From positions 1,364,001 through 1,428,000 of the forward strand of contig NZ_CP111108.1 in assembly GCF_026314295.1 (NCBI RefSeq): DNA of 64,000 nucleotides, written 5' to 3'. The notes beneath the pieces are model-generated. The model was not told the DNA's origin. It worked only from the letters and a program-made list of their open reading frames with translations, and ran no database searches. The DNA is from Caproicibacterium sp. BJN0003. GTDB taxonomy: Bacteria > Bacillota > Clostridia > Oscillospirales > Acutalibacteraceae. A program made the translations under genes and the position numbers. How positions within the stretch are numbered: position 1 is the stretch's first letter; each line of letters opens with the position of its first letter. This document shows, one piece after another, positions 63,420 through 64,000 of this stretch.

Positions 63420-63600
63420 GTTGGAAATATTCAACAAGCCTATCTTTTCATGCCAAACCGAAGGCTTTAATTTCGGCGTTGAAGGTCATTTATGAACTGT
63501 TCGAAATATCAATCAACAAAAGCAGGTATAGCAGTCGATAACCCGGGCGTAACACGGGACCAAATACTATTGGGCATTCACTTCGGTGGATGCCTTTTTT
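63420..63600 (+). ncRNA. Probable structured non-coding RNA of about 180 nt
   Basis: It begins seven bases after a perfect promoter and ends in a terminator hairpin GGCATTCAC-TTCG-GTGGATGCC plus T6 (63574-63600). No coding frame with a ribosome binding site lies inside. Inner pairings include TTCAAC (63430-63435) with GTTGAA (63478-63483), CCGAA with TTCGG (63458-63476 region), CCCG with CGGG (63542-63558 region) and CCAA with TTGG. It is not 6S, SRP, tmRNA or a riboswitch class that I can recognise. Confidence 0.65.
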
Positions 63601-63689
63601 ATACTCAAAACTCAATTCTTATTTTTAAATGACCATCCTTGAATTTTATCTATATAATGGTTATCATGTAGAAAAGGGTGAGGCTAAAA

Positions 63690-64000
63690 ATGTCAGATTA
63701 CTTTTCTTATTTTAATTTCATAATGAGTATTATTACTGGAGTAATTTCAGGACTTATTGCTACCGAAATCTATTATTTATTGGGTAGAAAAAATAGATTT
63801 ATTGATGACAAGCAAACTTATGTACATTATGTTTTATTGGTAAAAGAAGCCCTTACAGAAGCTTATTTAGAAAAAAATATATCTGTACTCCAAATAATTC
63901 TTGAGGACCAACCAATACTTAAAAATATTTATAAAAGGAGTCTGAAAAGAAAGTTTGGTAAGCATGAAAATAATGACGCCAAAAGCATTCTATCAGATAT
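63690..64000 (+). CDS. Partial gene of unknown function at the right edge
   Basis: At least 103 codons, open to the edge. ATG 63690 follows AAAGGGTGAGG. A membrane helix near the N-terminus (FIMSIITGVISGLIATEIYYLL) is followed by a charged cytoplasmic part (RKNRFIDDKQTYVHYVLLVK). It may belong to a small membrane protein or toxin-like family; no assignment is possible. A TATAAT at 63653-63658 could be its own promoter. Confidence 0.65.
   Translation, partial: MSDYFSYFNFIMSIITGVISGLIATEIYYLLGRKNRFIDDKQTYVHYVLLVKEALTEAYLEKNISVLQIILEDQPILKNIYKRSLKRKFGKHENNDAKSILSD

Noticed and set aside
63420-63600. 6S, SRP or tmRNA
   Set aside because: The length fits 6S, but the ends do not pair into the long closing stem, and neither the SRP tetraloop region nor a tmRNA acceptor end is seen.
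33-63689. tRNA genes and CRISPR arrays
   Set aside because: No cloverleaf with a T-loop consensus and no regularly spaced direct repeats were found by reading both strands.

Overview
The window looks like a chromosome segment of a low-GC, anaerobic, endospore-lineage Firmicute, most likely a clostridium of the Oscillospiraceae/Ruminococcaceae type. The evidence is a Spo0A family regulator and a SpoIVB peptidase, an oxygen-sensitive class III ribonucleotide reductase (NrdD/NrdG), citrate lyase genes, lysine synthesis through DapL, strong purine-rich ribosome binding sites and frequent TTG/GTG starts. No rRNA, tRNA or CRISPR array was seen.

Layout. 1-6.7 kb: a citrate lyase locus, with citD-citE-citF leftward and a divergent LysR regulator, then citC and a citX-citG fusion rightward. 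6.7-12 kb: spo0A and spoIVB (leftward) flanking nrdD-nrdG (rightward). 12-16 kb: a polyamine ABC transporter operon potA-B-C-D. 16.4-17.8 kb: an AGCS amino acid/cation symporter. 17.9-27.4 kb: a leftward surface polysaccharide cluster (UDP-galactopyranose mutase, two GT2 and one GT4 glycosyltransferase, a Stealth phosphotransferase, a Wzy-like polymerase, a Wzx-like flippase, an acyltransferase). 28.1-36.4 kb: an 8.2-kb integrated element at the 3' end of guaA. 36.4-49.4 kb: leftward nucleotide and amino-sugar genes carA-carB, purC, purF, purB, purA, glmS, guaA. 49.5-57.2 kb: dapL, dapF, a patatin, rlmH, a WalJ-like hydrolase, murA, nrdR and a TIM-barrel isomerase. 57.3-64 kb: an ABC-F protein, an HPr/Crh-like protein, mtaB, a nitroreductase, a VOC protein, a broken membrane-anchored gene, a probable structured RNA and a gene running off the right edge.

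The most interesting part is the integrated element. It has a tyrosine integrase, divergent repressor/Cro-like genes with three matching 18-bp operators, an excisionase-like HTH, a primase-polymerase/RepA-type helicase fusion followed by iteron-like repeats, several small genes of unknown function, a two-gene capsid module (scaffold plus major capsid protein) behind its own promoter and a leader terminator, and a sigma-like factor as last gene. No terminase, portal, protease or tail gene is present, so it looks like a capsid-encoding phage satellite that depends on a helper. Its ends are well defined: a 10-bp core repeat that recreates the last codons of guaA, and paired TAGAACC sites 11 bp apart at both ends.

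Other points of interest are a Spo0A whose receiver domain has lost the phosphorylated Asp (Trp56), an HPr-like protein without the phosphorylated His but with the regulatory Ser motif, an in-frame amber codon in an otherwise well-formed gene at 63.2 kb, and a consensus promoter-terminator unit at 63.4-63.6 kb that encodes no protein.
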